From positions 124,001 through 188,000 of the forward strand of contig NZ_JARACP010000008.1 of NCBI RefSeq assembly GCF_028765545.1: 64,000 nucleotides of DNA, read 5' to 3'. The position numbers and the translations under genes were made by a program. Under the pieces are notes generated by a model, which had not been told where the DNA came from, made no database searches, and was given only the letters and a program-made list of their open reading frames with translations. Of this stretch, positions 28,803 to 37,998 are shown in pieces. Numbering within the stretch: the stretch's first letter is position 1; each line of letters starts with the position of its first letter. The DNA is from Aliivibrio sp. S4MY1 (GTDB lineage: Bacteria; Pseudomonadota; Gammaproteobacteria; Enterobacterales; Vibrionaceae).

Positions 28803-28835
28803 AAAAGGAGACTGAACAATACGGTCACCTTTTTT
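28803..28835. terminator. Terminator between the DUF218 gene and the DcuC-family gene
   Basis: Arms AAAAGGAGACTG and CGGTCACCTTTT pair with one mismatch and one wobble, followed by TTTTTT. The right arm (GGTCACCTTTTT) is identical to that of the terminator at 32564-32594. Confidence 0.75.
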
Positions 28836-28858
28836 ATAATTATTGAGTTATTATAAAT

Positions 28859-30325
28859 TTAAAGCTCAGCTTGAATCTGCTTGTTACTACTATTTTTTTT
28901 CAGTCTCCACAAACACACTAAAACCAATATTATAATACCAATCAAAAATGGCATTAATTGCATTAACTGTCCTCCCTTAGAAAAAGTTAAGATTAACATT
29001 AATAGCCAGCCACTAATCATTGGAATAAAAGTTCTACGAACAATATCAAATGGAGATAAACCTGATATACCAGCAACGGCAATTATCACACCAGCAATTG
29101 GAGATATTGTTCTACCAAACCCAGCTGACAGCTGAATAGGTAAAATCATATCGACTGTATTCGCACCGATTTTATTCGCTATTTGAGGTACCATTGGAGC
29201 AAAAGAGAAAAAGGCAGCATTCCCTGACCCCATCAGAGCTGAAATAACAAAAGTTAATAGGGCCATAAATAAAATAATAACCGCTGCTGAAAGTCCAATA
29301 CTACTTGCCATATGTAACATTGAATCAACCGCTCCTATTGATTTTAATCCCATAGAAAAAGTCTGACCCGCAATAATTAAAGTTACAACGGAAGCAAAAA
29401 CTTTTCCCATATCATTAAACACTCCTTGAAGTTTTTCAAATACTGATTTTGCTTTTCTTTCTCGAATAAATTCAAATGAAAGACTAATAAAAATACTTAA
29501 AACTATTGCCGTCGCCATATCAACGCTAATTGTCTTTACACCAAGATTGCTAAATGTCAGCATAAAAAATAAAGGTAGCATTGGAAGCATTACATAATAT
29601 AACGGGGCGCTTTGTTCTGGTTCAATGTTATCATTAATTATAGGCTCTAATGTCTGATTTTTTTCATCATTACGGTCAAAAAAACGTTGTGTTATTGCAT
29701 GTATAATTGCCACTACTATAACCAATACGCTAATAATTGGTAATTGTTCCCCTACAAAATATTCCGTAATATCTACCCCCGCAGTTTGAGCTGCTAAAAT
29801 GGAGTTCCCTGAACCTGGACCAAACTCGATAGCACAGGTACTCGCTAATACAGAAGCAACTCCCGCCTTACTACAGCCAAGTCTAATCAATACTGGATAA
29901 AGTGTTGCCATCAACAATAAACCAAGTCCCGTTGCACTTGAGATAAAGAGTGATAACATCTGACCAAGAATAAAAGCAAGTGCTAGCATCAAGTAGGGTG
30001 AATTTAACTTCATCAATGGGTTAGCTGTTAACTTTACCATTACTTGGCTTGCTCCTATAGCTGACATTAATAAAGCAAATCCTCCTATAAGCATTATTTT
30101 CAAACCTAACCCACCGGATTGTTTACCAAATACCATGCTTATATATTCAAAAATATCAAACCCTATCCAACCCGTCGATTTATCAACAAAAGTCGCATTG
30201 TTAGTAAAAATAGATATGGCCATCATAGCGATACCAACAAAGAAGAGTACACCTTGGGGGTTATAGTTTTTTAAAATTAATCGTCCCGCAAAAATCAATC
30301 CACATAATGCAATAAATAAACTCAT
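28859..30325 (-). CDS. DcuC-family anaerobic C4-dicarboxylate-type transporter
   Basis: A 488-residue membrane protein with about 12 hydrophobic segments. It has the DcuC-family features: ATGLGLLLMATLYPVLI, CAIEFGPGSGNSILAAQ and a C-terminal half with MGSGNAAFFSFAPM and FGRTISPIAGVI. E. coli DcuC (461 residues) exports succinate and exchanges C4-dicarboxylates. Here the gene follows iadA, so uptake of isoaspartyl dipeptides or efflux of aspartate are alternatives; this is inference. The longer reading starts at a TTG at 30343. The ATG at 30325 is preferred because AAGGG, overlapping the iadA stop codon, is 7 nt upstream, implying translational coupling. Confidence 0.8.
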   Translation of the reverse strand: MSLFIALCGLIFAGRLILKNYNPQGVLFFVGIAMMAISIFTNNATFVDKSTGWIGFDIFEYISMVFGKQSGGLGLKIMLIGGFALLMSAIGASQVMVKLTANPLMKLNSPYLMLALAFILGQMLSLFISSATGLGLLLMATLYPVLIRLGCSKAGVASVLASTCAIEFGPGSGNSILAAQTAGVDITEYFVGEQLPIISVLVIVVAIIHAITQRFFDRNDEKNQTLEPIINDNIEPEQSAPLYYVMLPMLPLFFMLTFSNLGVKTISVDMATAIVLSIFISLSFEFIRERKAKSVFEKLQGVFNDMGKVFASVVTLIIAGQTFSMGLKSIGAVDSMLHMASSIGLSAAVIILFMALLTFVISALMGSGNAAFFSFAPMVPQIANKIGANTVDMILPIQLSAGFGRTISPIAGVIIAVAGISGLSPFDIVRRTFIPMISGWLLMLILTFSKGGQLMQLMPFLIGIIILVLVCLWRLKKNSSNKQIQAEL

Positions 30326-30335
30326 ATCTAATCCC

Positions 30336-31472
30336 TTATTCAAAGTTTCCAGTTACAAGTAATTCATTATCAAGCAGCACTGTTTTACCTTTTGCTACTA
30401 CTCCATAAAGTGTAAAATCATCATTAAATATGCATAAGTCGGCATCTTGACCAAGTTGTAATCGCCCTTTATTAATACCAAGAGAATCTGCAACATTTGA
30501 TGTTAACATGGCAATAGCAATCTCAAGGGTAATACCAGATTCTATCAATTTAAGTAATAACAATAAGTTTCCATCAACATTTGCAGCAGTTAACGCTACC
30601 ATATTTCCATCAATATCAAACTTTGGCAGACTGCCATTCCCATCAGAACTCACTGTTATATGTTTCGGATCTATATCAGATTCTATTGCTTGTTTAATCG
30701 CAAGCTCTGGGGCAATAAATTGACTACCTCCAGATGTGATATCAATATAGCCACCTCGTCGAGCAAATTGCATAGCCTCACTAAATAAAGATTCTGTTCG
30801 AGCAACATGGGTGGGTGAAAAATGACTAATTGGTAGTCCCATATCTAATAACTCAAAAACAGAAGCAAAAGGATCAGATAGAGCTCCCATATGCATGTGC
30901 AATACCCCTCGTTTTTTAGCTAATAAGCTAGCAATACGTATATCAGAAACAATACGGCTCAGCTCTTGTAACGTTGGAAATGAACACCTGTGATCTGCTA
31001 GCGCTATCTTTACACCGAGAACTGAAGGTAAAAAAGCGATATCATCCCGAATAGATGTAGTTATCGTTTTTGTTGGCACCTCATACGACCCTGTATGCAT
31101 GTAAGCGGTGATCCCTTCTTCTGTAAGTGCAACAGCTTTTGCATATAAATCACGTGGTGAACGAGAAATACCATCAGTTCCCAATACCCCAACGACACTC
31201 GTTGTTCCAGCTTGAATTAACTTAGAAAATGTAACTTGTGGTGTTCGACTAGAAAAGCCCCCTTCGCCTCCACCTCCAATCAGATGTACATGTTGATCTA
31301 TTAAGCCTGGTGTTACTGTTTTCCCTTTACAGTCAATTATCGAAATATCACCAATACCTTGAACATTTAAATCCGGTTCAATCGAAATTATCTTTCCACA
31401 GCCAATCAACACATTAACCTTTCCTAAGTGTTGAGGAGCGTATACATTTGCATTCTTTAATAAAATAAACAT
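30336..31472 (-). CDS. iadA: Isoaspartyl dipeptidase
   Basis: A 378-residue amidohydrolase-fold metalloenzyme very like E. coli IadA (390 residues). Metal ligands: H61 and H63 in DQHVHLIGGGGEGG, K155 (the lysine expected to be carboxylated) in GVKIALADHR, H194 in HMHMG, H222 in PTHV and D277 in SSDGNGS. It cleaves beta-aspartyl dipeptides left over from degradation of damaged proteins. The start has GAGGGAATT just before the ATG. It forms an operon with the DcuC-family gene and is divergent from a LysR gene, as in E. coli, where iadA lies beside yjiE (hypT). Confidence 0.94.
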   Translation of the reverse strand: MFILLKNANVYAPQHLGKVNVLIGCGKIISIEPDLNVQGIGDISIIDCKGKTVTPGLIDQHVHLIGGGGEGGFSSRTPQVTFSKLIQAGTTSVVGVLGTDGISRSPRDLYAKAVALTEEGITAYMHTGSYEVPTKTITTSIRDDIAFLPSVLGVKIALADHRCSFPTLQELSRIVSDIRIASLLAKKRGVLHMHMGALSDPFASVFELLDMGLPISHFSPTHVARTESLFSEAMQFARRGGYIDITSGGSQFIAPELAIKQAIESDIDPKHITVSSDGNGSLPKFDIDGNMVALTAANVDGNLLLLLKLIESGITLEIAIAMLTSNVADSLGINKGRLQLGQDADLCIFNDDFTLYGVVAKGKTVLLDNELLVTGNFE

Positions 31473-31665
31473 AATTCCCTCTACTTCATATATTGTTTAG
31501 ATATTCCACCTCCCTTATATTCTGATATTTATCTCTATGAATATTTGAGAGCTAAAACTACCAAAACAATAATAGCCACATAAAAAGTGTGAGTATCTCG
31601 ATTTCTATTGCTAATTTTGAATGATAGTATTCTTATAAATCATAATGATATAAATGAGTAATTAA

Positions 31666-32565
31666 GTGTTTGAATTTAAATGGTTAGAAGACTTTATGAG
31701 CCTAATTGAATTAGGTAATTTCTCTGCCGCAGCTAAATCAAGATACGTAACACAATCTGCATTTAGTCGTCGAATCCAGGCCTTGGAGCTTTGGGTTGGT
31801 GTTTCATTATTTGATCGTAGCTCTTATCCCATAGGTTTAACCGATCACGGGAAAAAATTTATTCCTTATGCTGAAAACCTACTTAACCAAATCAAAATAA
31901 CAAAAGAGGACTTTTCATTAGCTTCATTAAAAACAGACAATATGGTACGAATTGTTTGTTTGCATTCTTTTGCTGTTAATCTATTACCAAGTCTTTTAGC
32001 TCAATTTAATAACCAACTGAACCATCTAAATATATCTATTAACCCTTCCGTACAAGGAATCGATAATCACTTTCAAACTCTATTAGATGATTCTAGTGAC
32101 CTTTTATTTGCTTATAATATGCTAGGAATGAGACCATCAATTTCCTTAGAAGATAAATTAGAAAAGCACGTTTTATTTCAGGAAAAAATTATTCCTGTTA
32201 TCTCTCCAGATTTATTAAAAAATCACAAAGATAATACCCCATGGCCGTTACTCTCTTATTCAGAACATACATTTCTCTACAAAGTAGTAAACCAACTTAC
32301 AAAATCTATTTCAGTACCTTTCAATCAAGTGTTTGAAACAACGTTAAGCGAGTCTCTCATTGAAATGGCTATTAATGGTATCGGGATTGCTTGGGTTCCA
32401 ATGCATGCAGTAGAAAAAGAATTAACGAAAGGAACATTAGTTGCTACTTTTACAGATCACTCAGATTGGACAATTCAGTTAGATGTTGTTTGCTATCACT
32501 CAAAATCTAATAATCGTCCTGCTGTTCAGCAATTTTTAGAGGAAGTACATAATTTAAAAAAATAA
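31666..32565 (+). CDS. LysR-type regulator, YjiE/HypT-like
   Basis: A 299-residue regulator. The winged helix-turn-helix occupies residues 1-65 (WLEDFMSLIELGNFSAAAKS; VTQSAFSRRIQALELWVG) and an effector-binding domain the rest. The start is GTG at 31666; the first ATG, at residue 11, would cut into helix 1. It shares KWLxDF, SQ/TQSAFSRRI and GCGIAWLP-like GIGIAWVP segments with E. coli YjiE/HypT, and like it is next to iadA. HypT responds to hypochlorite in E. coli; whether that holds here is unknown. By position it most likely controls the divergent iadA operon. Confidence 0.9.
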   Translation: MFEFKWLEDFMSLIELGNFSAAAKSRYVTQSAFSRRIQALELWVGVSLFDRSSYPIGLTDHGKKFIPYAENLLNQIKITKEDFSLASLKTDNMVRIVCLHSFAVNLLPSLLAQFNNQLNHLNISINPSVQGIDNHFQTLLDDSSDLLFAYNMLGMRPSISLEDKLEKHVLFQEKIIPVISPDLLKNHKDNTPWPLLSYSEHTFLYKVVNQLTKSISVPFNQVFETTLSESLIEMAINGIGIAWVPMHAVEKELTKGTLVATFTDHSDWTIQLDVVCYHSKSNNRPAVQQFLEEVHNLKK

Positions 32566-32594
32566 AGGTGGCCAATCAATATGGTCACCTTTTT
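32564..32594. terminator. Bidirectional terminator between the LysR gene and the nucleotidase
   Basis: Stem AAAGGTGGCCA / TGGTCACCTTT with one G-T wobble and an 8-nt loop, followed by TTTT on + and preceded by an A-tract. Confidence 0.88.
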
Positions 32595-32608
32595 AGTTCA
32601 TAAAGGAA

Positions 32609-34512
32609 TTAATTCAACGCTTTTGCAATTACCATATCACGGTAAATTCGTGCTTTTTCTGCTTCTGTCGTTGCTGTTTTGAGCTCTTTTTCAAGCTTAG
32701 TTAGATAAGTCGTTAATTCTTCTTTCGTTGAAAAAACCTTACCCTTTACGTTAATTGATTCAACATTTGTATAACGGCCATCATCACTGGTTGGAACATT
32801 GATTTTTCCACTGTTCACTAAGTCTTTTATGATTTCACGCTCTTTTTCATAACCATCAAGACCGCTTAGTGCCCAACGACTCATTGGTTTGCCTTCGTAT
32901 TTACCCTTTTTTTCTTCATTTAAGTATCGAATGGTTAAGTTACGAATCGTCCCTTCATCTTCACCAAATTCTTCTTCTGTATCAAATAACACAGGAAAAA
33001 CTTGTCCTTCAAGTACGCCACCCGCTTTGGTTAAATGCCCCATTCGGTAGCTATTCATTCCGATTCTTATTGGGGTTGTATCCGTTATTACTTGTCCATC
33101 AGCAAACGCAAGATTCGTGATACGTTGACCTGCAGGTTTCGTCAGGTCAATGGTATAAGTTACCCCTGCAAAGAAGTCATTAGTTGAATATTTTGACGAG
33201 CGACGATCAAGATTGAAACTATAAGTCACGTCCCCTTCTTTTACACTATTGAAATAACCTGCCGACCATTCCATGTAAGTCTTAAGCTCTTTACCCGTCA
33301 TATCATAAACAGTAATTTCACCCCCTGCGTACTGATAATTATAAGCAATGTCTTTAGCTTTGATTTACCTACATCGAGCTCTGCCATGTCGTTATCAATT
33401 TGCAAAGCAATCACGTTTGCCAATGGTGCGTAATGCATGCTCACTTCTTGGAAAAGAGCACTGATCCCCGTATCTTGAATATGGACTTGTGGTATACCTG
33501 CAATTTCATTCTCTGGTACTAAATCAACACCCAATAGTTCTGCCACCACACGATTCGCATTCTCTCGCAAACGCTTATGATAAGGTGCGTATAACTCTTC
33601 CATCTTCTCGTCTGATTCAACACCTTTAATTTTGTAAGTGAAGCTATCCTTATTGACGAGAGTAAACTTCCCATTTTTCTCTTCAAATTGTAAGTCGATA
33701 CGAGAAAGCGCACGTCCATATTTGTCTGGCTCGGTAATAATCACACCATTTACTGTCGCTTTATCAATGCGAGTATGCATATGACCTGCAACAATCGCAT
33801 CAATTTCTGGGTTATCATTCGCAATGTCAGTAACCCCTGTGGCTTTAATGTTATTCTCATTATCAAGCCCCATATGAGCAACTAATACAATCGCATCTAC
33901 TTTATCGTCTATCTGTTTTATGACTTTTTTCACTTCTAGGGACGGATTAGTGAACGTCATTCCCTCTAAGCGGTTTGTACCTTCAGCAAATACTTGAGTC
34001 ATTGGTGTATCCATACCTATCATGCCGATTTTAATGCCATTTTTTTCAATGATTTTATAGGCTGGTAAAAATGGATTGCCATCTTCTCGCTTGATATTTC
34101 CTGCTAATGATGTGCCTTTAAACTGGGTCAAAGAGCGATTAAGTACATCTAGACCAAAATCAAATTCATGATTACCAAGAACCCAAATATCATACTTCAT
34201 TTCATTAAAGCCGAGCATCATTGGATCTGTCGGTTCATCTTTAAAGGTTTCAACAAAGTTGCCTTGTATGGTATCGCCAGCATCAACCAAAATGACATTT
34301 TCTTGTTGATCTCGAATAGTTTTTACTTTTGTAGCTATCTGACTCAAGCTGCCTTTCATATTGAGCTTATCGCTCGCATAATCCCAAGGCATAAAGTGCC
34401 CATGAATGTCTGACGTACCAAGAATAGTCACATCAACAATATCGCCATCCGCCGCAATGGCATAACCACTTAACGAAAGTAAAATTGCAGAGGCCAGTAT
34501 ATGTTTTTTCAT
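32609..34512 (-). pseudogene. Periplasmic 5'-nucleotidase/cyclic phosphodiesterase, frameshifted
   Basis: A UshA/CpdB-type metallophosphoesterase split by one frameshift. The 5' part has signal peptide MKKHILASAILLSLSGYAIA and metal motifs TSDIHGHF, DAGDTIQGN, LGNHEFDFG and AGHMHTR. The 3' part, from ~33360 down, is a 5'-nucleotidase C-terminal domain (MTGKELKTYMEWSAGYF, SYRMGHLTKAGG). The frame breaks at 33363-33367: the - strand reads GGTAAATCAAAG, and one extra A (GGTAAAATCAAAG) restores VGKIKAKDIAYNYQYAGG and joins both halves into ~635 residues. It could be a real loss, a slippage-type switch or a sequencing error. The ATG at 34512 fits the signal peptide; ATGs at 34521 and 34551 are alternatives. 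An intact protein would salvage extracellular nucleotides. Confidence 0.85.
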
Positions 34513-34646
34513 AATTATCATTATTATATTTGTAGGGTGATAAAAAAGCATAAAGGCATCTTCTACTTTAAAAATGATAAATGATCACATTTTTATGTAA
34601 CAACGATTTTAGATTACAAAATTTATGATGAATGGCACATCATCAA

Positions 34647-34681
34647 CAAAAAAGCCACCAAATTAAAAATCTAGCGGCTTT
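34647..34681 (-). terminator. tpm terminator
   Basis: On the - strand AAAGCCGC pairs with GTGGCTTT (one wobble) and is followed by TTTTTTG. Confidence 0.75.
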
Positions 34682-34716
34682 ATGGTATGAAGCAGTTTTC
34701 TATTTAGGTTACTTTT

Positions 34717-35358
34717 CTAACTCTCAATCAACCACACTTCTTCCGCAAAGCGTGATAATCCTTTTTTAATTTTAGGATGATCAGCATCAGCTTCATCACG
34801 CTGCAAGCAAGTAACTGTCATACCAGAAAATAATGAACGAACTTCGTCTTCAGGAACAGAGAATGGAGGTCCTGCCATTTCAGTTTGGTCATAATCTAAC
34901 GTTACCAATAAGATGCGTCCGCCTTCTTTTAAGCGAGAACGTAATACTTGTACATATTCTTCACGCATCTCTTTCGGTAGAGCGACTAATGCTGCACGAT
35001 CATAAATCAGATCAGTCGCTTCAATTGGTGCGGTAAAGTAATCACCAGAATAAATGGTTAACTCATCAAATTCATATAACTCAAGAGTGCTAGTTAATGC
35101 GGTAACGGTTGGTGTATACAAGCGCTCAGCAAAAAAAGCACGTACGGCTATTTTACTTAGCTCAACACCCGTGACTGAATTATGTTTTTCAGCAAGCCAA
35201 TCGAGATCCATCGACTTACCACATAAAGGAACAAATACCGTATCATTACGTTGCGGCTTTAACGCTGACCAATATTGAGTCAAAATTGGGTTTGTATCTG
35301 ATAGGTGAAAACCAATTACATTACTTGCCCACTTGCTTTCCCAGAATTCATGTTCCAT
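34717..35358 (-). CDS. tpm: Thiopurine S-methyltransferase
   Basis: A 213-residue SAM-dependent methyltransferase with the bacterial TPMT features: [19 protein letters not shown] at the N-terminus, [16 protein letters not shown] as the SAM-binding motif, [15 protein letters not shown], then [13 protein letters not shown]. It methylates thiopurines and, in Pseudomonas and related bacteria, selenium and tellurium compounds; the natural substrate here is unknown. AAGGAAAAG precedes the ATG. It stands alone. Confidence 0.94.
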   Translation of the reverse strand: MEHEFWESKWASNVIGFHLSDTNPILTQYWSALKPQRNDTVFVPLCGKSMDLDWLAEKHNSVTGVELSKIAVRAFFAERLYTPTVTALTSTLELYEFDELTIYSGDYFTAPIEATDLIYDRAALVALPKEMREEYVQVLRSRLKEGGRILLVTLDYDQTEMAGPPFSVPEDEVRSLFSGMTVTCLQRDEADADHPKIKKGLSRFAEEVWLIES

Positions 35359-35613
35359 TTACTTTTCCTTCCACTCACTTTTTATTATTGAGAAATGGTA
35401 CCTCATCGCCTTATTCTGTTCTACAAATACTCATTTTATAAGCTTATTGCTGTATCTATAACCGAAAACACAAAGTATATTCCATTTAGTTATATAAGAT
35501 AACTTTTATCAATTACCTTACCGAAAGCCTTACCGTTATTATGCTTAAAAATACAAAGAGCTTGTTTCAAATCGACACAATAGCGAGCGCACTAAATAAA
35601 CAGGAAAAGCAGT

Positions 35614-36984
35614 ATGTCATTAGCCGTCATTATTAATTTAGCCGTATTTATCGGGCTCATCTTCTTTCTTAATACCCAACAACGTAAAGAATATACGCTG
35701 TCTCGCCTTGTTCTTATCGGCTTAATTGCTGGTAGCCTTTATGGTTTAGCTCTTCATGTAATTCATGGAGAAGGCAGTACTGTAATCAAGACTACTCTTG
35801 ATTGGGTGAATATTGTTGGTAGCGGGTATGTTGGTCTATTAAAAATGGTTATCATGCCATTAGTATTAGTATCTATGTTCTCTGCGGTTGTTAAACTCGA
35901 TAAATCAGGCTCTTTAGGCAAAATTAGCGGCGTTACTATTAGTGTACTTTTAGTCACAACAATGATCTCAGCCTTAATTGGTATTGCAGTAACTCACACT
36001 TTTGGTTTAACTGCAGAAGGCTTAACTGAAGGTGCTCGTGAAGCAGCTCGTGTTGCGGTATTAGAGTCTCGCATTGGTAGTGTTAGTGACCTGACAATTC
36101 CTCAAATGCTAATTAGCTTTATTCCTACAAATCCATTTGCTGATTTAACGGGGACTCGCTCAACCTCTATCATTGCTGTAGTTATCTTTGCAATTCTTGC
36201 TGGTATCGCTGCACGTAAAGTGAGTCAAGAGAAAGAAGAGTTAGCAGTTCCAATTAATACTTTTGTAGACGTAGCTCAATCAATTGTTATGCGTTTAGTT
36301 AAAATGATAATGGCACTGACCCCTTACGGTATCTTGGCGCTACTAACTAAAGTTGTTGCTACATCCAATGCAGCCGATATTTTAAATTTACTTGGTTTCA
36401 TTGTTGCCTCTTACATTGCTATTTTACTGATGTTTGTGGTTCACGGTTTATTAGTTTCATTTGTTGGTGTAAACCCTATTGATTACTTCAAGAAGATTTG
36501 GCCGGTATTGACGTTTGCATTCAGCTCACGTAGCTCTGCTGCAACAATCCCTCTAAACGTTGAAGCTCAAATTACAAAACTGCGCGTTCCACCTGCAATT
36601 GCGAATTTATCTGCCACATTTGGTGCTACTATTGGTCAAAATGGGTGTGCGGGTATCTACCCTGCGATGCTAGCGGTAATGGTTGCTCCAACAATGGGGA
36701 TCCCAATTGATGCTCACTTTATTCTATCTTTAGTTGCAATTATCACAGTAAGTTCATTTGGTATTGCAGGTGTTGGCGGGGGGGCTACATTTGCAGCATT
36801 AATCGTTCTTCCTGCAATGGGCTTACCTGTTACGATTGCTGCCCTACTTATTTCTATCGAACCGTTAATTGATATGGCACGTACTGCTCTTAATGTAAGT
36901 GGTGCAATGACAGCGGGTACAATTACAAGCCGAGTTCTTGGTGAAAAAAGTACTGATGAACAAGTAGAAAATGCGCAAGCGTAA
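35614..36984 (+). CDS. tcyP: L-cystine/proton symporter TcyP
   Basis: A 456-residue member of the dicarboxylate/amino acid:cation symporter family. It follows E. coli YdjN/TcyP closely: [80 protein letters not shown] and [20 protein letters not shown]. It imports cystine for cysteine supply and sulfide or oxidant defence. AGGAAAAGC lies before the ATG. It has its own terminator at 37011-37038. No CysB site could be identified with confidence. Confidence 0.95.
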   Translation: MSLAVIINLAVFIGLIFFLNTQQRKEYTLSRLVLIGLIAGSLYGLALHVIHGEGSTVIKTTLDWVNIVGSGYVGLLKMVIMPLVLVSMFSAVVKLDKSGSLGKISGVTISVLLVTTMISALIGIAVTHTFGLTAEGLTEGAREAARVAVLESRIGSVSDLTIPQMLISFIPTNPFADLTGTRSTSIIAVVIFAILAGIAARKVSQEKEELAVPINTFVDVAQSIVMRLVKMIMALTPYGILALLTKVVATSNAADILNLLGFIVASYIAILLMFVVHGLLVSFVGVNPIDYFKKIWPVLTFAFSSRSSAATIPLNVEAQITKLRVPPAIANLSATFGATIGQNGCAGIYPAMLAVMVAPTMGIPIDAHFILSLVAIITVSSFGIAGVGGGATFAALIVLPAMGLPVTIAALLISIEPLIDMARTALNVSGAMTAGTITSRVLGEKSTDEQVENAQA

Positions 36985-37010
36985 ACAAAAACATATACTC
37001 TAGCTACAAT

Positions 37011-37038
37011 AAAGGAAGCCAAAATGGCTTCCTTTTTT
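37011..37038 (+). terminator. tcyP terminator
   Basis: A 10-bp stem, AAAGGAAGCC / GGCTTCCTTT, with a 5-nt loop and a TTTTTT tract. Confidence 0.94.
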
Positions 37039-37155
37039 ATGGTTTAAACCTAATGAATATTCCATTTGTATTCATGTTAAACATAACGAATGTTACATTA
37101 GAAAAACTAATCTTAAAAAACAATTTTACTTGCTAGAAATAATAAAAAATTTATC

Positions 37156-37168
37156 TATAATGCGCGCC
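37156..37168 (+). promoter_or_regulatory. Promoter of the 26-residue ORF, rRNA-like discriminator
   Basis: TATAATGCGCGCC: a perfect -10 hexamer followed directly by a GC-rich discriminator, as in growth-rate-controlled rRNA and tRNA promoters. The -35 region is poor (CTAGAA at 17 bp, TTGCTA at 20 bp), but AT-rich DNA lies upstream. The leader to the start codon is about 55 nt. Confidence 0.6.
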
Positions 37169-37221
37169 ATACAGAGACGAAATATCTCGTTCTAATAATC
37201 AAGTTAAAAGGTGACGCTGCT

Positions 37222-37302
37222 ATGGCTAAGAAAATCATAACTAAAATCGCAACTGCTTATCAGCGTTCATTTGTTGAATTATACAAACGTGATAATAAAT
37301 AA
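37222..37302 (+). CDS. Small basic protein, 26 residues
   Basis: ATG at 37222 to TAA at 37300-37302. The ribosome site AAAGGTGA lies 7 nt upstream of the ATG. The peptide starts MAKKIITKIATAYQRS and ends YKRDNK. It has seven Lys/Arg against two acidic residues, and residues 5-22 can form an amphipathic helix. A perfect -10 box upstream and a strong terminator 18 nt downstream make a complete one-gene unit. I do not recognise a family. Alternatives: a leader peptide for nothing downstream (unlikely, as the terminator follows), or an sRNA that also encodes a peptide. Confidence 0.7.
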   Translation: MAKKIITKIATAYQRSFVELYKRDNK

Positions 37303-37320
37303 GTTCGATTAAATCAAACA

Positions 37321-37348
37321 AAAAAAGGAGCTAATCAGCTCCTTTTTT
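37321..37348. terminator. Bidirectional terminator after the small ORF
   Basis: A 12-bp stem, AAAAAAGGAGCT / AGCTCCTTTTTT, with a 4-nt loop. It also serves the exonuclease gene on the - strand. Confidence 0.95.
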
Positions 37349-37377
37349 AATGTATCTATTAAATAACCTATTACAAT

Positions 37378-37908
37378 CTATAATATTTTTAATGCTAATT
37401 GCGCAAGGTTATATGCATCAACATAACCAGAATGCTGTCTGCCTTCCCATTCAATATCTAACTCTTCCATCGCCTTTCTTTGACCCATTCGCTCATTTTT
37501 CTTACGTGATTTAATACGATAAATGGTTGCCAGATTTAAGAATTCACTGAATGGAATTTCTATGCCTTTTGCTCTACATTCAGCATCAAGAATTTGCTCA
37601 TCGTGTCCCCATGCTGCATAAATTTTATTGGTTCCACCGAAATTCTTAATCATAGACTTCAATACGTCAGCTAATGGTCTACCTTGCTTTTCTATTTTTC
37701 GAGGAGAAATACCTGTTAACTCAACACAAAACTTAGATATTTCGTCTTTTTCTGGCTTCACATAATATTGAGCACGTTTAACAACTTCACCTTTAATTAA
37801 GTCGATCTCCGCTAATCCTACTTCAATGATCTCCCCTGTTGTTCCTTTGCCATCAACATTCCAACAGCACATTTCTAAATCAAAACAGACGATACGATTA
37901 AAGTTCAT
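37378..37908 (-). CDS. DEDDh 3'-5' exonuclease (KapD/ERI1-like)
   Basis: A 176-residue exonuclease of the RNase T/DnaQ superfamily. The catalytic acidic residues D10 and E12 lie in CFDLEM, D103 in AAWGHDEQIL, and H159 and D164 in RQHSGYVDA, giving the DEDDh set. The central helix RIKSRKKNERMGQRKAMEEL is strongly basic, as in ERI1/KapD-like enzymes, which trim RNA 3' ends. The substrate is not known. It is transcribed separately from the cyclase gene 90 bp upstream, or together with it; no terminator is seen between them. Confidence 0.85.
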   Translation of the reverse strand: MNFNRIVCFDLEMCCWNVDGKGTTGEIIEVGLAEIDLIKGEVVKRAQYYVKPEKDEISKFCVELTGISPRKIEKQGRPLADVLKSMIKNFGGTNKIYAAWGHDEQILDAECRAKGIEIPFSEFLNLATIYRIKSRKKNERMGQRKAMEELDIEWEGRQHSGYVDAYNLAQLALKIL

Positions 37909-37998
37909 GGAGATCCTTGGTACTCAAATAAAACGGAGGCGCTATTCTACCTAAACAAAATGATAAGCGCGATACTATAAAAATCGATTGCTGAAAAT

